Origin: Picochlorum sp. 'celeri'
Taxonomy: Eukaryota > Chlorophyta > Trebouxiophyceae
DNA length: 64,000 nt
Assembly (NCBI GenBank): GCA_010909725.1
Contig: JAACMV010000027.1
Location: 868,001-932,000, forward strand
Reading direction: 5' to 3'
The notes under the pieces were generated by a model. The model searched no databases, was not told the origin of the DNA, and was given only the letters and a program-made list of their open reading frames with translations. Both the position numbers and the translations under genes were made by a program. Positions 1-11,694 of the stretch are shown here, piece by piece; position 1 is the first letter of the stretch, and each line of letters begins with the position of its first letter.

Positions 1-117
1 CACGAATTAGAAAAACAGAGAAAACCAACAACTCGCAGCCCTCTCCAGTTGAAATATATACCATACTAATCATTCATAGCAAATCGAGTAATATCATGCA
101 CAATCCTTGACGAGAGC

Positions 118-702
118 ATGAATATAGCCCGGCGTCGCAGCGCAAAGGACCTGTCCACCACCTTGCTCTCTTGGCTCGAGAGCGCTGCTCCCGTCCAAGC
201 CACAGCAACACAGCAGCAGAGCCGATCGTGGGTCACACAAGCTCTTTCAAGTAGGCAGTATCATGGGTCAGCAGCAGGAAGTGGCACAGTAGAGGCTGCC
301 ATGGCCAGCAAATTATTTCGTGTAGGTTACAGCATGCATGAACAATCTCTACACGAGCTCAGGACTGGATGCGACAGCAGAATGATTGCATCATCCGCTC
401 ATGTGCATCAAGGAAAAGACCAGTCTCGCGGCGAAGACCAGACAACCATGCCAGGATCAACAGAACATCCTCCAGAGCAACCACCTGGTGTGCTCACCAC
501 CATCACAGCCATGGGTGCCGGGGCAGGCGGTGCCGTTCTTGTGGCAGCCATTGGCGTATGGGCAGTCTTCCAGATGGCATTCTGGGTCGCAGGCGAAGCT
601 GGTCGCAGCATCAAAACGACTGATGCATCTGTCGCTGTGGTAGGTGAACATGCAACAACAACAACAAGTGAAGATTCTCCAATCCAATCCACACGAGCCT
701 AG
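118..702 (+). CDS. Putative membrane protein, unknown function
   Basis: I do not recognise this 194-residue protein. The N-terminus (MNIARRRSAK, then a stretch free of acidic residues until about residue 20 and SRQYHGSAAG near residue 46) looks like an organelle targeting sequence. A single hydrophobic helix of about 25 residues lies near residues 130-155 (GAGGAVLVAAIGVWAVFQMA), followed by a Ser/Thr/Glu-rich tail. The start is the first ATG of the frame. A TGTAA motif about 50 bases behind the stop codon could serve as its polyadenylation signal and sits just in front of the VDAC start. Codon-like composition and the clean 3' end favour a real gene, but an upstream exon outside the window cannot be excluded. 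Confidence 0.5.
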   Translation: MNIARRRSAKDLSTTLLSWLESAAPVQATATQQQSRSWVTQALSSRQYHGSAAGSGTVEAAMASKLFRVGYSMHEQSLHELRTGCDSRMIASSAHVHQGKDQSRGEDQTTMPGSTEHPPEQPPGVLTTITAMGAGAGGAVLVAAIGVWAVFQMAFWVAGEAGRSIKTTDASVAVVGEHATTTTSEDSPIQSTRA

Positions 703-762
703 CAGCCCGATCTATTTAAAAATCAATTTTACTCTATTATAAAATCATATCTGTAATCGATC

Positions 763-1801
763 ATGGCACCAGCACCATTCTTTGGAGATCTCGGGAAAAC
801 GGCACGAGGTACGTGACGGTCTCTGCCATACCATACCGGTTTCGGATATAGGCATGCGTGTGATATTACGGATACAAATTTACAGTATCTGATGGGGTTT
901 GGGTTTGGTATCATGTCCTGTCGGTGGTTCGTCCCATCATCAACAACGCCGTGCCCGTTGGTTGTCGACTGTTGTCACGAATCCACTCGTGTTTTGTACA
1001 GATGTGTTATATGGAGGACGTGAGGGTGTTTATCAGTACTCGAACGTGGTATCGTTGAGTACCAAGACTGCAGATGGCATGGATTTTGTTCTCAAGGGAG
1101 TCCAGAAGGAGGATGCTTTCGTGCCAGAGGTGAAGGCGACCTATGATAATCCTCATTTCAAGTTGGTGACATCTCTTGCTCAGGCAAGCGGAAAGGTGGG
1201 GTTGGCATTGACCGGAAAGAAGGTGGTGCCTGGGTTGAATGTGACATTGTCTGGATCTCTTCCAGATGTTGGGTCTGGCAAGCTTGGCCTGGAGTATGTG
1301 GTTCCACATGTTTCGTTGAAGGCTGGATCAACCTTGTCTGCGACTCCGTTGATGGATGTGGCCGTGACGTCGAACGTGGACGTCAAGGGAAGAGACTTGG
1401 TTGTGGGTGGACAGGGATCCTATGATGCTGCCAAGGGGCTGGTGTCCTCCTGGAAGGTAGGATTTGGATATGCTGCTCTCGATTACCAGGTGGCGGCAAC
1501 TTTCAGTGACAAGAAGGATGTTTCTGCGCTGATTGCTCATTCCGTGACCCCAGATGTGACTGTTGGAGCAGAGATTGTGAGGAACTTGGACTCTGCTGAA
1601 ACCTCCATGGCTGCTGGGGTGGCCCGCAGATTGCCCTCTGGCGCTCTCCAAAAGGTCAAGGTTCAGCACACAGGTATTGTGTCTGTGCTTCACGAGCAGA
1701 CTCTGGAAGGAAAGAGCAAGCTGGCGCTTTCTGGACAGTTTGATGCCAAGGATTTGAGCAAGGCACCAAAGTATGGTGTCAGCGTAGACTTCAAGTACTA
1801 G
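763..1801 (+). CDS. VDAC: Voltage-dependent anion channel (mitochondrial porin)
   Basis: Beta-barrel porin of the mitochondrial outer membrane that passes ATP, ADP and small anions. Two exons, 763-808 and 1002-1801, join to 281 residues, the usual VDAC length. The join restores the family's N-terminal helix, MAPAPFFGDLGKTARDVLYG; the exon 1 part lies upstream of the long open frame and is found only by splicing. The intron (809-1001, GTACGT...TACAG, phase 1) is, at 193 bases, the longest assigned in the window. The rest is an alternating polar/hydrophobic beta pattern with glycine-rich strands, ending VSVDFKY as in other VDACs. A TGTAA motif follows 75 bases after the stop codon. Confidence 0.93.
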
Positions 1802-2166
1802 GCGTGGTTTCATAGTGCGAAGAGCTAGTACGAGTCGTATGAATTGACGAGACATGTTTTGTTTGTTTGAGGATGTGTAAGTTCTCATAGATGTACACGT
1901 ATCGATTGATCAATTCTTGAAAAGGATGATCATCAAAGGGTTCATTTACGGAATCGAACTCTCTTCTTTTGCCCGGCGTCCCATCCTTTCCAGCGCATTG
2001 TATTTGGCTTGTAAAACTACGACCGTAGTGGCTGTATATACCCACGATAGGAACGTAGGAGCCAGAATTTAGGAAGAATCGGCTGAGACGGATCATGTGC
2101 ATAGACTGCTGGGTCAATGGAGAGGCTGTACATACGAGTTTTTGATAGATTATTTCATAGAAGTTT
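1802..2166. other. Intergenic VDAC-CHD1 spacer
   Basis: Holds the VDAC 3' untranslated region with a TGTAA signal at 1876-1880 and the CHD1 promoter and leader. I see no coding exon or RNA gene here. Confidence 0.6.
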
Positions 2167-5100
2167 ATGGAGATGATGATGGGGGAAGGTGAGTCAGAGG
2201 AGAGAAGGGAGCACGAACAGGGCCCTGGTCAACAGAGCGGTGTCGGTGGCCCTGTGGGTAGTTATGCGTACGATGATGATGGCGATGTGAACGATCAGCA
2301 GAATGGAGTGAGGACAAAGCTCAAGCTTAAAGTGCTCAACAGCGCTGGACAGGTGTCCTCGTCTGCCCCAGAGGAGGAGCAGGAGCAAATATACGAAGTG
2401 AATACAGATGATGAAGAGGAGGCTTTGCGACAGGCAGAGCTGGCAAAGAGGAGGAAATTGATTGCTCCTGTGTTGCTGAGTGAGGAAGACTTGGCTGCAA
2501 TGGATGATGAGGTGGAGATGGTGATCACTCATAGGGAGGCACCGAACGCTCATGCGTTTGAGGGGGAGTACAACAAAATACCTCTGACAGGACCAGAAGC
2601 TTGGAAGTTTTGGCAGTTTTATGTTAAATGGGCAAGGTGCTCGCATATTCATAATTCATGGGACACGTACCAGACGCTGTCTATGCTTGGAGGGTTCAAA
2701 AGGGTTTTGAATTATTGCAAAAGGGTTGATGCATTGGCAGCAAAGAGGGCACACATGACTGTTGAAGAGTTGGAGGAGGTTGATTGGCGTCAATCTATGG
2801 AGGAGGAGATTGTGCAACAGTATAAACAAGTAGAAAGGGTATTTGGGGAGCGTTTGCATGCAGCATCTCAACGTGCTGAGCATGGATATCACACAACAGA
2901 GGGAGGTGAGGAAAATGTTGAGCAGTACCTCGTGAAATGGAGTGGTCTTCCGTATGCGGACGCGACATGGGAATCTGCAAAGGATCTGATTGATGCGGGA
3001 GCTCAAGATAAAATTGACGAATATAGAAAGAGAGAGCAAAAGGCGCTGCAGCCTCGGCAGAGTGTGGATATGGCACGCAAGACATTCTTATCGAGTGGAC
3101 ACCGAGCCCTTACAGAGCAGCCGGGATACCTTACGTGTGGTACGTTGAGGGATTATCAATTGAGCGGATTGAATTGGATGGTGTATAATTGGTCGAGAGG
3201 TGTGAATGGGATCTTGGCGGATGAAATGGGATTGGGTAAGACAATTCAGTGTGCTAGTTTTGTGGGGTATGTGTCAGAGGTTCAGATGATTGGACCGCCA
3301 GTATTGGTGGTCGTACCTCTTTCTACAGTTCCAAACTGGTCAAAAGAATTCTCAAAATGGATTCCAGGAGTGAACACGCTCGTGTATGTTGGAAACGGGT
3401 CTTCCAGAGAGGTGATTCGACATTTCGAGTTTCCAACAAAAGCATCTGTTCCAGGGCGGCAAGTTAAGTTTGATGCGTTGATCACAACGTTTGAGATGGT
3501 TTTAAAAGATTCAGAGACGCTGAAGAATATTAGATGGAGCGCATTGATTGTTGATGAAGCGCATCGGTTGAAGAATAGCGAATCAGCATTGTACAGAGAG
3601 TTGAGTCAGTGGACATTCAAGTCAAAGTTGCTGGTGACTGGTACTCCGCTGCAGAATAATATCAGGGAGCTTTGGGCTTTGTTGAACTTCTTACATCCCG
3701 GAAAGTTTCCTTCTTGTGATACGTTCGAGCAGACGTATGATTTGAAGGATCCAAACAGTGTGGAGAAGCTTCACGGGGTTCTCAGGCCACACTTGTTGCG
3801 TCGAGTCATCAAGGACGTAGAAAAAAGTCTTCCTCCAAAGAGAGAGAGAATTCTGCGAGTACCAATGACGCCTTTGCAGAAGCAGTACTATAAATGGATA
3901 CTGACGCGGAATTTTGCTCAGTTGAACAAGGTATGTTTGTTTGTTTGTTTGTTTGGAAATGCTTGGATGTCATGCTTTCATTGAATATTTCCTTGCTGCA
4001 GAACGCCAAGGGGTCACAAATAAAGCTACTCAATATTATTGTTGACCTAAAAAAATGCTGCAATCATCCGTTTTTATTCGACACGGCACGTGAAACATAT
4101 CAGGCAACCACAGGGAATGCTGAAGATATCATCACAAACTTGGTGGTGACCTCTGGGAAAATGGTGTTGCTCGACAAACTTCTCGGCAGACTGAAAGAGA
4201 CAGGACACAGAGTCCTGATATTTTCTCAGATGGTCAAAGTTCTCGATATAATCAGCGAATACATGAACAGGCGGGGCTACAGACATCAGAGGCTCGATGG
4301 CTCAACACCATCAAACAAAAGACATCAGGCAATGGAGCGATTCAATGCGCCCGACTCTCAGGATTTTGCATTTTTGCTATCAACACGGGCTGGAGGTCTA
4401 GGCATCAATCTTGCCACAGCAGATACAGTGCTTCTTTTTGATTCAGACTGGAATCCACAGAATGACCTCCAGGCCATGGCAAGGGCTCACAGAATCGGTC
4501 AAAAGGATGCCGTGAATATTTATCGACTTGTCACAGGTGGATCTGTGGAAGAAGATATTTTAGAACGAGCAAAGAGTAAGATGGTCTTGGATCATCTTGT
4601 GATCCAAAAGATGGATACCTCCGGGCGGACTGTGTTGGGTAACAGCTCTGACTCTGGGGCTGCAGCAGCAGGGGCAAAGATGTTCAAAAAGGATGAGTTA
4701 GCAGCTATATTGAAATTTGGTGCCGAAGATTTGTTCAAAACGGAGAGTGAGGAGGCAGGCAAACAGACTGATGGCACGTCCATGACTGATGAGGACCTGG
4801 ATGCCATTCTAGCAAGGGCAGAGGAAATTGAGCATGCCACAGAGGGATCAGGTCAAGGAGCTGCCTCAGACCTACTGTCGTCATTCAAAGTTGCTACATT
4901 TAAGAGCGAGGAAGATGATGCAGCATTCTGGGATCGGTTGATCCCAGAGAACATGCTCCCCAAACAGGAGGAAGAGGTTCACCAGGATCCAGGTATCAGG
5001 GCTGCAAGGCTCAAGACCATGGAAATGGCCTCAAACAAGCCATCTGAAGGCCTTAAAATCAAACTTGATTCTTCTAAAAAGAAGAAGAGCACGAGCAAAG

Positions 5101-6279
5101 GCATGCCGGGCCCCCCTATTGCTGGTGCAGAATTGCGAATCGACAGATGGCCACAAGCAGTTGACTCTGAAGGCAGATTGGTGGCTGATGAATCTGCACC
5201 TAGGCCGCAGAACTTTCCGCACACACTGAGCAAGAAAGATGCTCTTCAGTTCATTAAATGTTTCAAAAAATATCCCCATGCGTTCAAGTTGAGAGAATTA
5301 GCAAATGATGTCGGGGGTGCACTTACTGTGCTTGACCTAGCGCCATTACAGGCTTTATGGTATGGATTGCTCAGAGGGTGCGAGAAAGCTGTGGAATCGT
5401 TCCACGCAAGACTTGGACCATTGGCGTTTGAGAAAACAGTAGGTTCAGGCCCTCGTGCTAGGCCACCTGAGGCACATTTGGATTTCTTTGGTGTGGATGT
5501 CAAGGCCAGGGACATTTTGGCATTAGCAAGACAGATGAGAGTTCTGGATGAAAAGATCAGTGCAATTGCCAATGAGCAAGGCCTTGGTGAAGATGCCAAA
5601 AAGCGTATCAAATTCACACTGCTCCCTGGCGAGGTTCCTGCTGTCACAGCTTGGATGAGAGGTTGTGGATGGACCATTGAAGATGACTCTGATCTCCTCA
5701 TTGGAGCATACCGCTACGGGGTAGGAGAATGGGCCAGGTACGTCAAAAATCCACGATTACCAATTTGTATTGATTTCATAACATAGGTGATGCTGCAGAA
5801 TATACAATGATCCATCTTTGAGTATTGCTGACAAAATTTCACCAGCTGTTTTCCCGGATGCTGCACCTTCGGCCCTTCCAAAAGCTTCCCATTTGGAGAC
5901 GAGGGTGTATGGCATTTTAAGGCACTTGGAAAAGTCGACAAGACCTCAAAAACGTAAAAGACAAGACCAACCAGTGCCTGTGAAGGAGGAGAGATCCGAT
6001 GAGAGTTTTGGAAAAGAGTTGGGTGACACAACAATGGTTCTCGTTCGAAAACTAAGGACCATCCAGCGCAAAGGCTCACAAATGGGCACATCTACAGTGG
6101 TCAACAAAACACGAAAATACATGGAATCTATTGGTGAGCGAATAGATGAGATTTGTGAGGATGACGCAGCAAAGCTACCCTATTGGCAGTTTGTCAGCAG
6201 ATTTACAGAGAACTCCATGAGCGGGGAAAAATTGAAGCAGGTGTATCAGAAATTGCTCCGAGAAAAAGAGCATTCGTAG
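2167..6279 (+). CDS. CHD1: CHD1-type chromodomain helicase (chromatin remodeller)
   Basis: ATP-dependent nucleosome-spacing remodeller of transcribed chromatin. Exons 2167-3930, 4002-5737 and 5799-6279 give 1326 residues. In order: an acidic N-terminus; tandem chromodomains (about residues 112-187 and 215-290, the second with EQYLVKWSGLPYADATWE); the SNF2 ATPase with Walker A DEMGLGKT and Walker B DEAHRLKN; the C-terminal helicase lobe with AGGLGINLATADTV and ARAHRIGQ; and a SANT/SLIDE DNA-binding part that is completed only by the second splice (GEWARIYNDPSLS). Intron 1 (71 bases) carries a TTTG tandem repeat, and intron 2 is 61 bases. Four ATGs crowd the first 13 bases, so the exact start is uncertain by up to four residues. 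It converges on the EME1-like gene with 30 bases between stop codons. Confidence 0.95.
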
Positions 6280-6309
6280 TTACCTTATTCAATAATTTAC
6301 AATTTTTAT

Positions 6310-7713
6310 TTATTGCGAATCAGTCAATTGCGTATTTGGGTCTTCAGATGAGAAAAGGTTGACAATCTGCTTTGCCGCTTTTGGCCCAACCCTCCGGCCA
6401 TTCGATCCCACCATATTTTCCAATTCCTTTTCTTTTTGTATTCTGCTTGTTCGAGGATCATCTAGCATTTCAAAAATGCCTTTGAAGCTTGTGTATTCCT
6501 CAACCAACGCATGCGCTGAGACTGGTCCAATAGAGGGCAAAGCACACAGCGCTCTAATGGGGTACAACATGTCATCTCTAGTCAAGGGCCTCGAGACCAA
6601 CAACGTTTCTAAATTCGTCGATCCATTCCTACGTTTTGACTTTCCTTGTAGATACTTTGCTCCAGATCCGACATCAATATGTCGCATCGCTATTGCACGA
6701 GTTATCGCAAGAACATGATTGGATGCCTCCTCAAGACTGCTAGCATCAAACACGTCAACATCCGCACGCTCCACCAACAGCGAGGTCATATAATTTTCCA
6801 CAGACGATGCTATAAATCTAGGCGCCTGTGACAAGGAATTTTGGCTCATCGCTTCCCTATGATCCTCTGCCTCTCGTTGTCGCATGCTTTGTTCCAAACG
6901 GTGCACGAGAATATGGACACGGTGCCCTTGTGGCACACCATTCAACATGGCATCCATCCATCCATTTCCAATCTTCTCAATCATGTCTTTACCTTCCAAG
7001 CAAATCATGGCAAAAGGCTCCTCGCTCTCCAGCATACCTCCGTTGTCACCATCTGGTTCAATCCTATTCCACGCAAGCATGGGATGATTACCATACTGCT
7101 CTATGGAAGCCACCTTGTACGAAATGCGCTCATGCTCTGCCTTTTCTGCAGTTTTCTGAAATGCCTGCCCTATCGCCAGTCCAAGGGGCTGACTCATCAA
7201 TTCTGGGGTCATAACAACTTGGATGAATTTCAAAACATACTTTTCACTCAAAACCTGCCTCTGCAGTTTCTTCACCTCTTGAAGCTTGGCTCTTTCCTGT
7301 TTCTTTTCCTCTGCAAGTTTGGCTCGCTCAAGCTTTCTTTCCTCTGCAGCGCGAGATTTCTCAGTCTTCTTTTCCCTTGGCGTGTCCTTCTCAGATGCCA
7401 GAGACCCTCCCTCATGCTCTGCAACCACCCCAACCTCTTCCTCCTCCTCCTCCTCCTGCTGCTGCCTTCCACCTGCCACCAACCCCCGGCGCATCTCCTT
7501 CCCCAAATTCACCAAATGCCGCATAGATTTAGCCCTCGCTGCCAACTGATCACGCAATCTACTGGCCCGAGCATCTACATCCTCCTCAACCGTACCACCA
7601 CCCTTGGTGGTATCAGGGCTCACCAAATTCATCACATCTTCCTCCTCCTCCTTATTGTCGTCATCAGACAAGGATGTCAGATCAACAATTTTCTTGTCAC
7701 TCATCTCCACCAT
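6310..7713 (-). CDS. EME1: EME1-like crossover junction endonuclease subunit
   Basis: Likely non-catalytic partner of MUS81, the structure-selective nuclease that resolves recombination and fork intermediates. A 467-residue single-exon product: an acidic start (VDLTSLSDDDNKEEEEDV), a long Lys/Glu-rich coiled coil (EERKLERAKLAEEKKQERAK), an ERCC4-like nuclease fold without a clear GDXnERKX3D motif, as in EME proteins, and a C-terminal helix-hairpin-helix pair (LCALPSIGPVSAHALVEEY and RRVGPKAAKQIVNLF). The start is ATG 7713; the frame runs open further upstream but only to a TTG. A second ATG three codons later is equally possible. The identification rests on domain order and the coiled coil plus HhH, so EME1 is a probable rather than a certain call. 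Confidence 0.75.
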   Translation of the reverse strand: MVEMSDKKIVDLTSLSDDDNKEEEEDVMNLVSPDTTKGGGTVEEDVDARASRLRDQLAARAKSMRHLVNLGKEMRRGLVAGGRQQQEEEEEEEVGVVAEHEGGSLASEKDTPREKKTEKSRAAEERKLERAKLAEEKKQERAKLQEVKKLQRQVLSEKYVLKFIQVVMTPELMSQPLGLAIGQAFQKTAEKAEHERISYKVASIEQYGNHPMLAWNRIEPDGDNGGMLESEEPFAMICLEGKDMIEKIGNGWMDAMLNGVPQGHRVHILVHRLEQSMRQREAEDHREAMSQNSLSQAPRFIASSVENYMTSLLVERADVDVFDASSLEEASNHVLAITRAIAMRHIDVGSGAKYLQGKSKRRNGSTNLETLLVSRPLTRDDMLYPIRALCALPSIGPVSAHALVEEYTSFKGIFEMLDDPRTSRIQKEKELENMVGSNGRRVGPKAAKQIVNLFSSEDPNTQLTDSQ

Positions 7714-8010
7714 CCAATCGGGCTGAAAAAGCAATGTCGTTGCGCAGATTCAAATTCGAAGCACGGCGACTACACCGCCATACTGACGTATGTATACCCC
7801 TGTGTTGAGATGTTTTTCATATGAATGCGAAAACAACACTCAAACTGATGTATGGGGGGGAGGATACGAAAGGAGTACAAAAACAGAACTGATTCCCAAT
7901 TTAAGACATTCGATACGCACATGGTGCTTTTGAAAAAAACTTCACCCTAAACCCACCAAGATTGGGTTTAAAAAAGAGAGAAAACGCATGCTGCCAATGC
8001 CCATGGTATA

Positions 8011-8830
8011 ATGCAAAGGAGTATATCAAATTATATAGGAAAAAGGGCGTTCTCATCTGCACGGGAGCGTGGGTCTCACTGGTTGGATAGGTTTGAAAAG
8101 GTACAGCATGCTCTGGAGGACATGACACGGACGTGGTGGATCAAGGGCCTTGTTGAGTCTCGATGTAAGACTCGACCAGAGCTGGCTGGTCATTCTGCGT
8201 TGATTCGAAGGAAACTTGAAGAGGAATACCAAACATACATGCGAACCCATAGTGAGGAGTATGCTGATGGAGATTCTCGTAGCAGGCTGCATGTATCGGT
8301 GGCAAGCCTCATCCTTGCGACGCATTCTTGTTTGACACCTTTTATTAGGAATGAGCAAGAGGTTGTAGATATCATACGGGAGCATGGTGGTGGGAAGACG
8401 ACACCAGTATTAGAGTATGTACAACTTTTCTTTTTCTTGCAGCATTCTGCTGTACGGATTATTATGAAATCAAGTGTGTGTGTTCATGTACAGGTTTTTG
8501 CTCAAAATGACGTCTATATTGCATCGAGATGCGTATAAAACCCTGCAGGGCAGACTGAGAGGCCTTCAATCAGACTATGGAGCTGGCTTTCAGACAACCT
8601 TGGCATGTGATCCAAACATCTCCACTCTGAAAGTACACGACTGTTTGTACGATAGAATTCTCACGAAAGAAAATAAGAGAAACTTGCTCTCATGCTGTTG
8701 CTGCAGCCAAGATAAATTGTGGTTATTGCACACCACATCAGGGTCCCTGTGCCATGCCGAGCTGCTGAGTTCCAAAGCTGAGGGGGACGATGAATGCACT
8801 TTTTTTGTGAGACAACGCCCCATCCACTAG
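8011..8830 (+). CDS. ATC-hydrolase-like small protein
   Basis: Exons 8011-8414 and 8494-8830 (phase 2, GTATGT...TACAG) give 246 residues. The first exon has a basic, organelle-targeting-like start (MQRSISNYIGKRAFSSARER). The C-terminal half has the pattern of the L-2-amino-thiazoline-4-carboxylic acid hydrolase fold family: a conserved Cys-Leu-Tyr (VHDCLYDRI), then a CCCCSQDKLWLL block and a final GDDECTFFV strand. Family members with this pattern occur in plants and algae with unknown substrates. The splice is supported because the nearer AG (at the poly-pyrimidine TTCTTGCAG) runs into a stop codon. Function in this alga is unknown. Its stop codon lies 11 bases from that of COX16. Confidence 0.6.
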
Positions 8831-8841
8831 TATACCAACTA

Positions 8842-9154
8842 TCAGCGAGATATTGGTTTGTTCTTGTATTCGTTTTCTACATGATGTTTCCGTATCCTTT
8901 CTGCTTCCTCTTGTAAATTGAATTTCTTGGCCCTCTGCTTTTGGACAGGAGCTCTGTCATCAACATGGGTACGTTGCGCCTCCTGCACATGTAAACAATT
9001 CAACATTCTGACCAGAATGAGCATATTGGTAACAAAGACTACATGCCTGTGCATCAATCCTATTCTTGACAAACTGGGACAAGGCAAACCAGCCACCCAC
9101 TGTGAGAAGCACCAAAGGAAGACCTTGGTTTAAAAACTTGGACTGCAATGCCAT
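8842..9154 (-). CDS. COX16: COX16, cytochrome c oxidase assembly factor
   Basis: Small inner-membrane protein that helps insert copper-loaded COX2 into complex IV. Exons 9154-9047 and 8982-8842 give 82 residues. The N-terminus has the family's single membrane span (GLPLVLLTVGGWFALSQFV) followed by RIDAQ and a charged tail ending KHHVENEYKNKPISR. Without splicing, each part is an unconvincing short frame; joined, they read through in frame. The intron is unusual: it begins GCATGT, a GC-AG intron, and ends GTGCAG. No GT donor nearby keeps the frame. The protein is shorter than animal COX16 (about 106 residues) but the core is complete. Confidence 0.8.
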
Positions 9155-9399
9155 CGTTTGTATCCCCTTTCCTTCAAGAATTCATGTATGTGATACCAGT
9201 GCCATAGTATATATCATAGTATAATGCGCATACGATGGAGACACCAAGGCATTCATGACGTTGAGTGGGCACTTCCCTGCAGGGATGATTCTTATTACGG
9301 AGAGCCTCCTTGCTTCTGGGGCCATATGCTCATCATTTGCATTCCAATTCACAGATTGAATAGTATATGGATCGTTGATACCGTGTGTGTGTTGTTACA

Positions 9400-11071
9400 A
9401 TGCTGGATATCAACCTGTTCCGCACAGGTACGACTTGCTCGGCGGCTCCAAAATCACCATCTCTTTGAATATTGCGAGACTATTTGTCCTGATACCCTCA
9501 ATATATCAACCTATTGTCATGTATGAATGCAGACAAGGGTGGAAACCCGGACATTGTGCGAAAATCTCAACGTGAACGATTTGCTCAGGTGGATCAGGTG
9601 GACAAAGTGCTCGATCTCGATGGAAAGTGGCGAGAAGGTGCGTATTTTCTTCATCATATTCCACATGTACTATAGCATTGACGATGTGGCGTGTATGTGC
9701 AGCGAGGGGGAACCTGGACACCCTGAACATGGACTTCAATGCCCTGACACAAGAGATCAAAAAGCTTCGCATGGTGCGTGTTCTTCTTTGATGGGTGGTA
9801 TCACAGCTCCTTCTTGACCAACCACATGCTTTTGGATTATCATGCAGGCAAAGGAGGATGCTTCTGAGTTGATTGAGAAGAGCAAGGCTATGAAGGTGAC
9901 GATTAAAGAGGCAGAGGCCAAGCTTGCAGAATTGGAGGAGGAGCGCGATGCAGCCATTGCTCCGATTGGAAATCTTGTACACAGCTCTGTGCCAATCAGC
10001 GATGATGAGGCAAATAATGTCATAGTCAGAGAGATTGGGGAGCTGAGAATGCCAAAAGAACTTGCAGATGGATCAAAGGAGAAATTGTACAACCATGTGG
10101 ACTTGGTGCAGCTGTTGGGGATTGCTGAATTGGAGAGAGGGACTGCTGTGGCTGGGAGCAGAGGGTATTACTTGAAGAATGAAGGTGTCCTGTTGAACCA
10201 AGCATTGATCAACTATGGTATCCAGTTTGCTGCCAGCAGGGGCTTTGCTCCGGTCCAAACTCCATTTTTTATGCAAAAGCCAGTCATGGCGCAATGCGCA
10301 CAGTTGAGCCAGTTTGATGAGGAGCTGTACAAGGTGACTGGGGAGGGAGACGAAAAGTACTTGATTGCTACTGCTGAGCAGACCCTGTGTGCTCTCCACA
10401 GAGGTGAATGGTTTGAAAAGACAGAACTGCCCATCAAATACATTGGCTATAGCACATGCTTCCGTAAAGAAGCTGGATCTCATGGTCGAGATACATTGGG
10501 AATCTTCAGAGTACACCAGTTTGAAAAGGTGGAACAATTTGCCATTGTATCTCCTCATGATGATGACAGTTGGAAGATGCTGGATGAGATGATTGGAAAT
10601 TCAGAAGACTTTTACCAATCGCTAGGAGTGCCATATAGAGTGGTGAATATCGTTTCGGGAGAGCTGAACAATGCCGCTGCCAAAAAGTATGATTTGGAGG
10701 CATGGTTCCCAGCATCGGCAACATACAGGGAGCTGGTCTCTTGCTCCAACTGCACAGACTACCAGGCTCGCCGCCTCGAAATTCGCTTGCGCTCCGTGAA
10801 AACACCGGGAGTGGAAGCCAAAAAGGAATACGTGCACATGTTGAATTCCACCCTCTCTGCCACAGAGCGCACCCTGTGTTGCCTTTTGGAAAACTGGCAG
10901 GAAGAGGGTGGCGTGAGGGTTCCACCCGCCCTTCGCCCCTTCATGATGGGAGTGGAATTCATTCCATTCAGGAAGCAGTTTGATAAGAAGGGCAAGCTCG
11001 TAGACATTCCAAACGCCTGCAAAGGAATATCTCCTGCGTCCACAGCAGCTGAGAGTATGAGTGTCGCATGA
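9400..11071 (+). CDS. SARS: Seryl-tRNA synthetase, cytosolic
   Basis: Class II aminoacyl-tRNA synthetase that charges tRNA-Ser and tRNA-Sec with serine. Four exons, 9400-9427, 9533-9637, 9703-9773 and 9848-11071, give 475 residues. The first three tiny exons encode the N-terminal tRNA-binding arm, starting [19 protein letters not shown], the archaeal/eukaryotic cytosolic form. Exon 4 holds the end of the coiled coil and the catalytic core: motif 2 region ([19 protein letters not shown]), the strand with [11 protein letters not shown], and motif 3 ([20 protein letters not shown]). Introns are 105, 65 and 74 bases with GTACGA or GTGCGT donors and TGCAG acceptors. COX16 is divergent over 245 bases. 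Confidence 0.96.
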
Positions 11072-11149
11072 TGAACAATACGTGTTACAGATACCTGATA
11101 AACAAACACATGAGAAAATATACACAAATATACAAAAATGGTACCGCAA

Positions 11150-11562
11150 TCATGCTCGATTTCTGAGCTCATGAATGCGCTTTTTATCTGAAAATTTGAG
11201 AGCCATGGCAATCAGGTGATCACCTTCAGACTCTTCCAGGTCTGCCATCATTTCCACCCAACTCTGCACGTTTTCCAGTTCCTCTGCCTCATCAGGAGAT
11301 ATGGCCATCTGCAGTATCATCAAGCATCACATATGAATCACTCCCACCCTAATCTACGACACTGTCGTAGATTTGATCGATGTTCACACGAAGTAGCAAG
11401 ATCACGTACATCGTCGTATTCCTGAGCGAATGGATCATCAGGTAAAGGAATATTAACGGGGTATGAGGCGTATCCACCAATGGTGGTTTTTTCTCCGGAC
11501 CCGTGTCGTGTTGACATCCACGTCGATGGTTGAAACTCTGCTGCCTTTGGATTCAATGGCAT
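11150..11562 (-). CDS. PAM2-motif protein (CID/ERD15-like)
   Basis: Exons 11562-11410 and 11308-11150 give 103 residues. The start contains LNPKAAEFQPS, a textbook PAM2 motif, which binds the MLLE domain of poly(A)-binding protein. The short acidic remainder (DPFAQEYDDMAISPDEAEEL, then VQSWVEMMADLEE and a basic end) resembles the plant CID/ERD15 group of PABP-interacting proteins. A role in mRNA translation or turnover is inferred from the motif only. The 101-base intron (GTACGT...TGCAG, phase 0) separates the PAM2 part from the acidic helix. The second exon is absent from simple ORF calling because it lacks an in-frame start of its own with enough length. Confidence 0.7.
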
Positions 11563-11694
11563 TGTTGATAGTTATATTTTAAAAATGAGTCTTTTGCTTG
11601 TAATCGAATTCGCGTATCATTAAGAATGGAGACGTTGGACGACCAAGTGGACAGAATGTAGGTCAAGGGTCTCGTCATTGCAATTGGGCGCCAC

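Noticed and set aside
1328..1888. Minus-strand open frame of 186 codons over VDAC
   Set aside because: Shadow of the VDAC coding strand; no domain and a 3' end inside the gene.
1945..1965. T-loop-like GTTCGATTC on the minus strand behind VDAC
   Set aside because: The flanking bases do not form a T stem and no acceptor or D arm, in normal or permuted order, can be found.
6841..7824. Plus-strand open frame of 327 codons
   Set aside because: Antisense to the EME1-like gene, with low-complexity Leu/His/Ser composition from the reversed coiled-coil codons and no domain.
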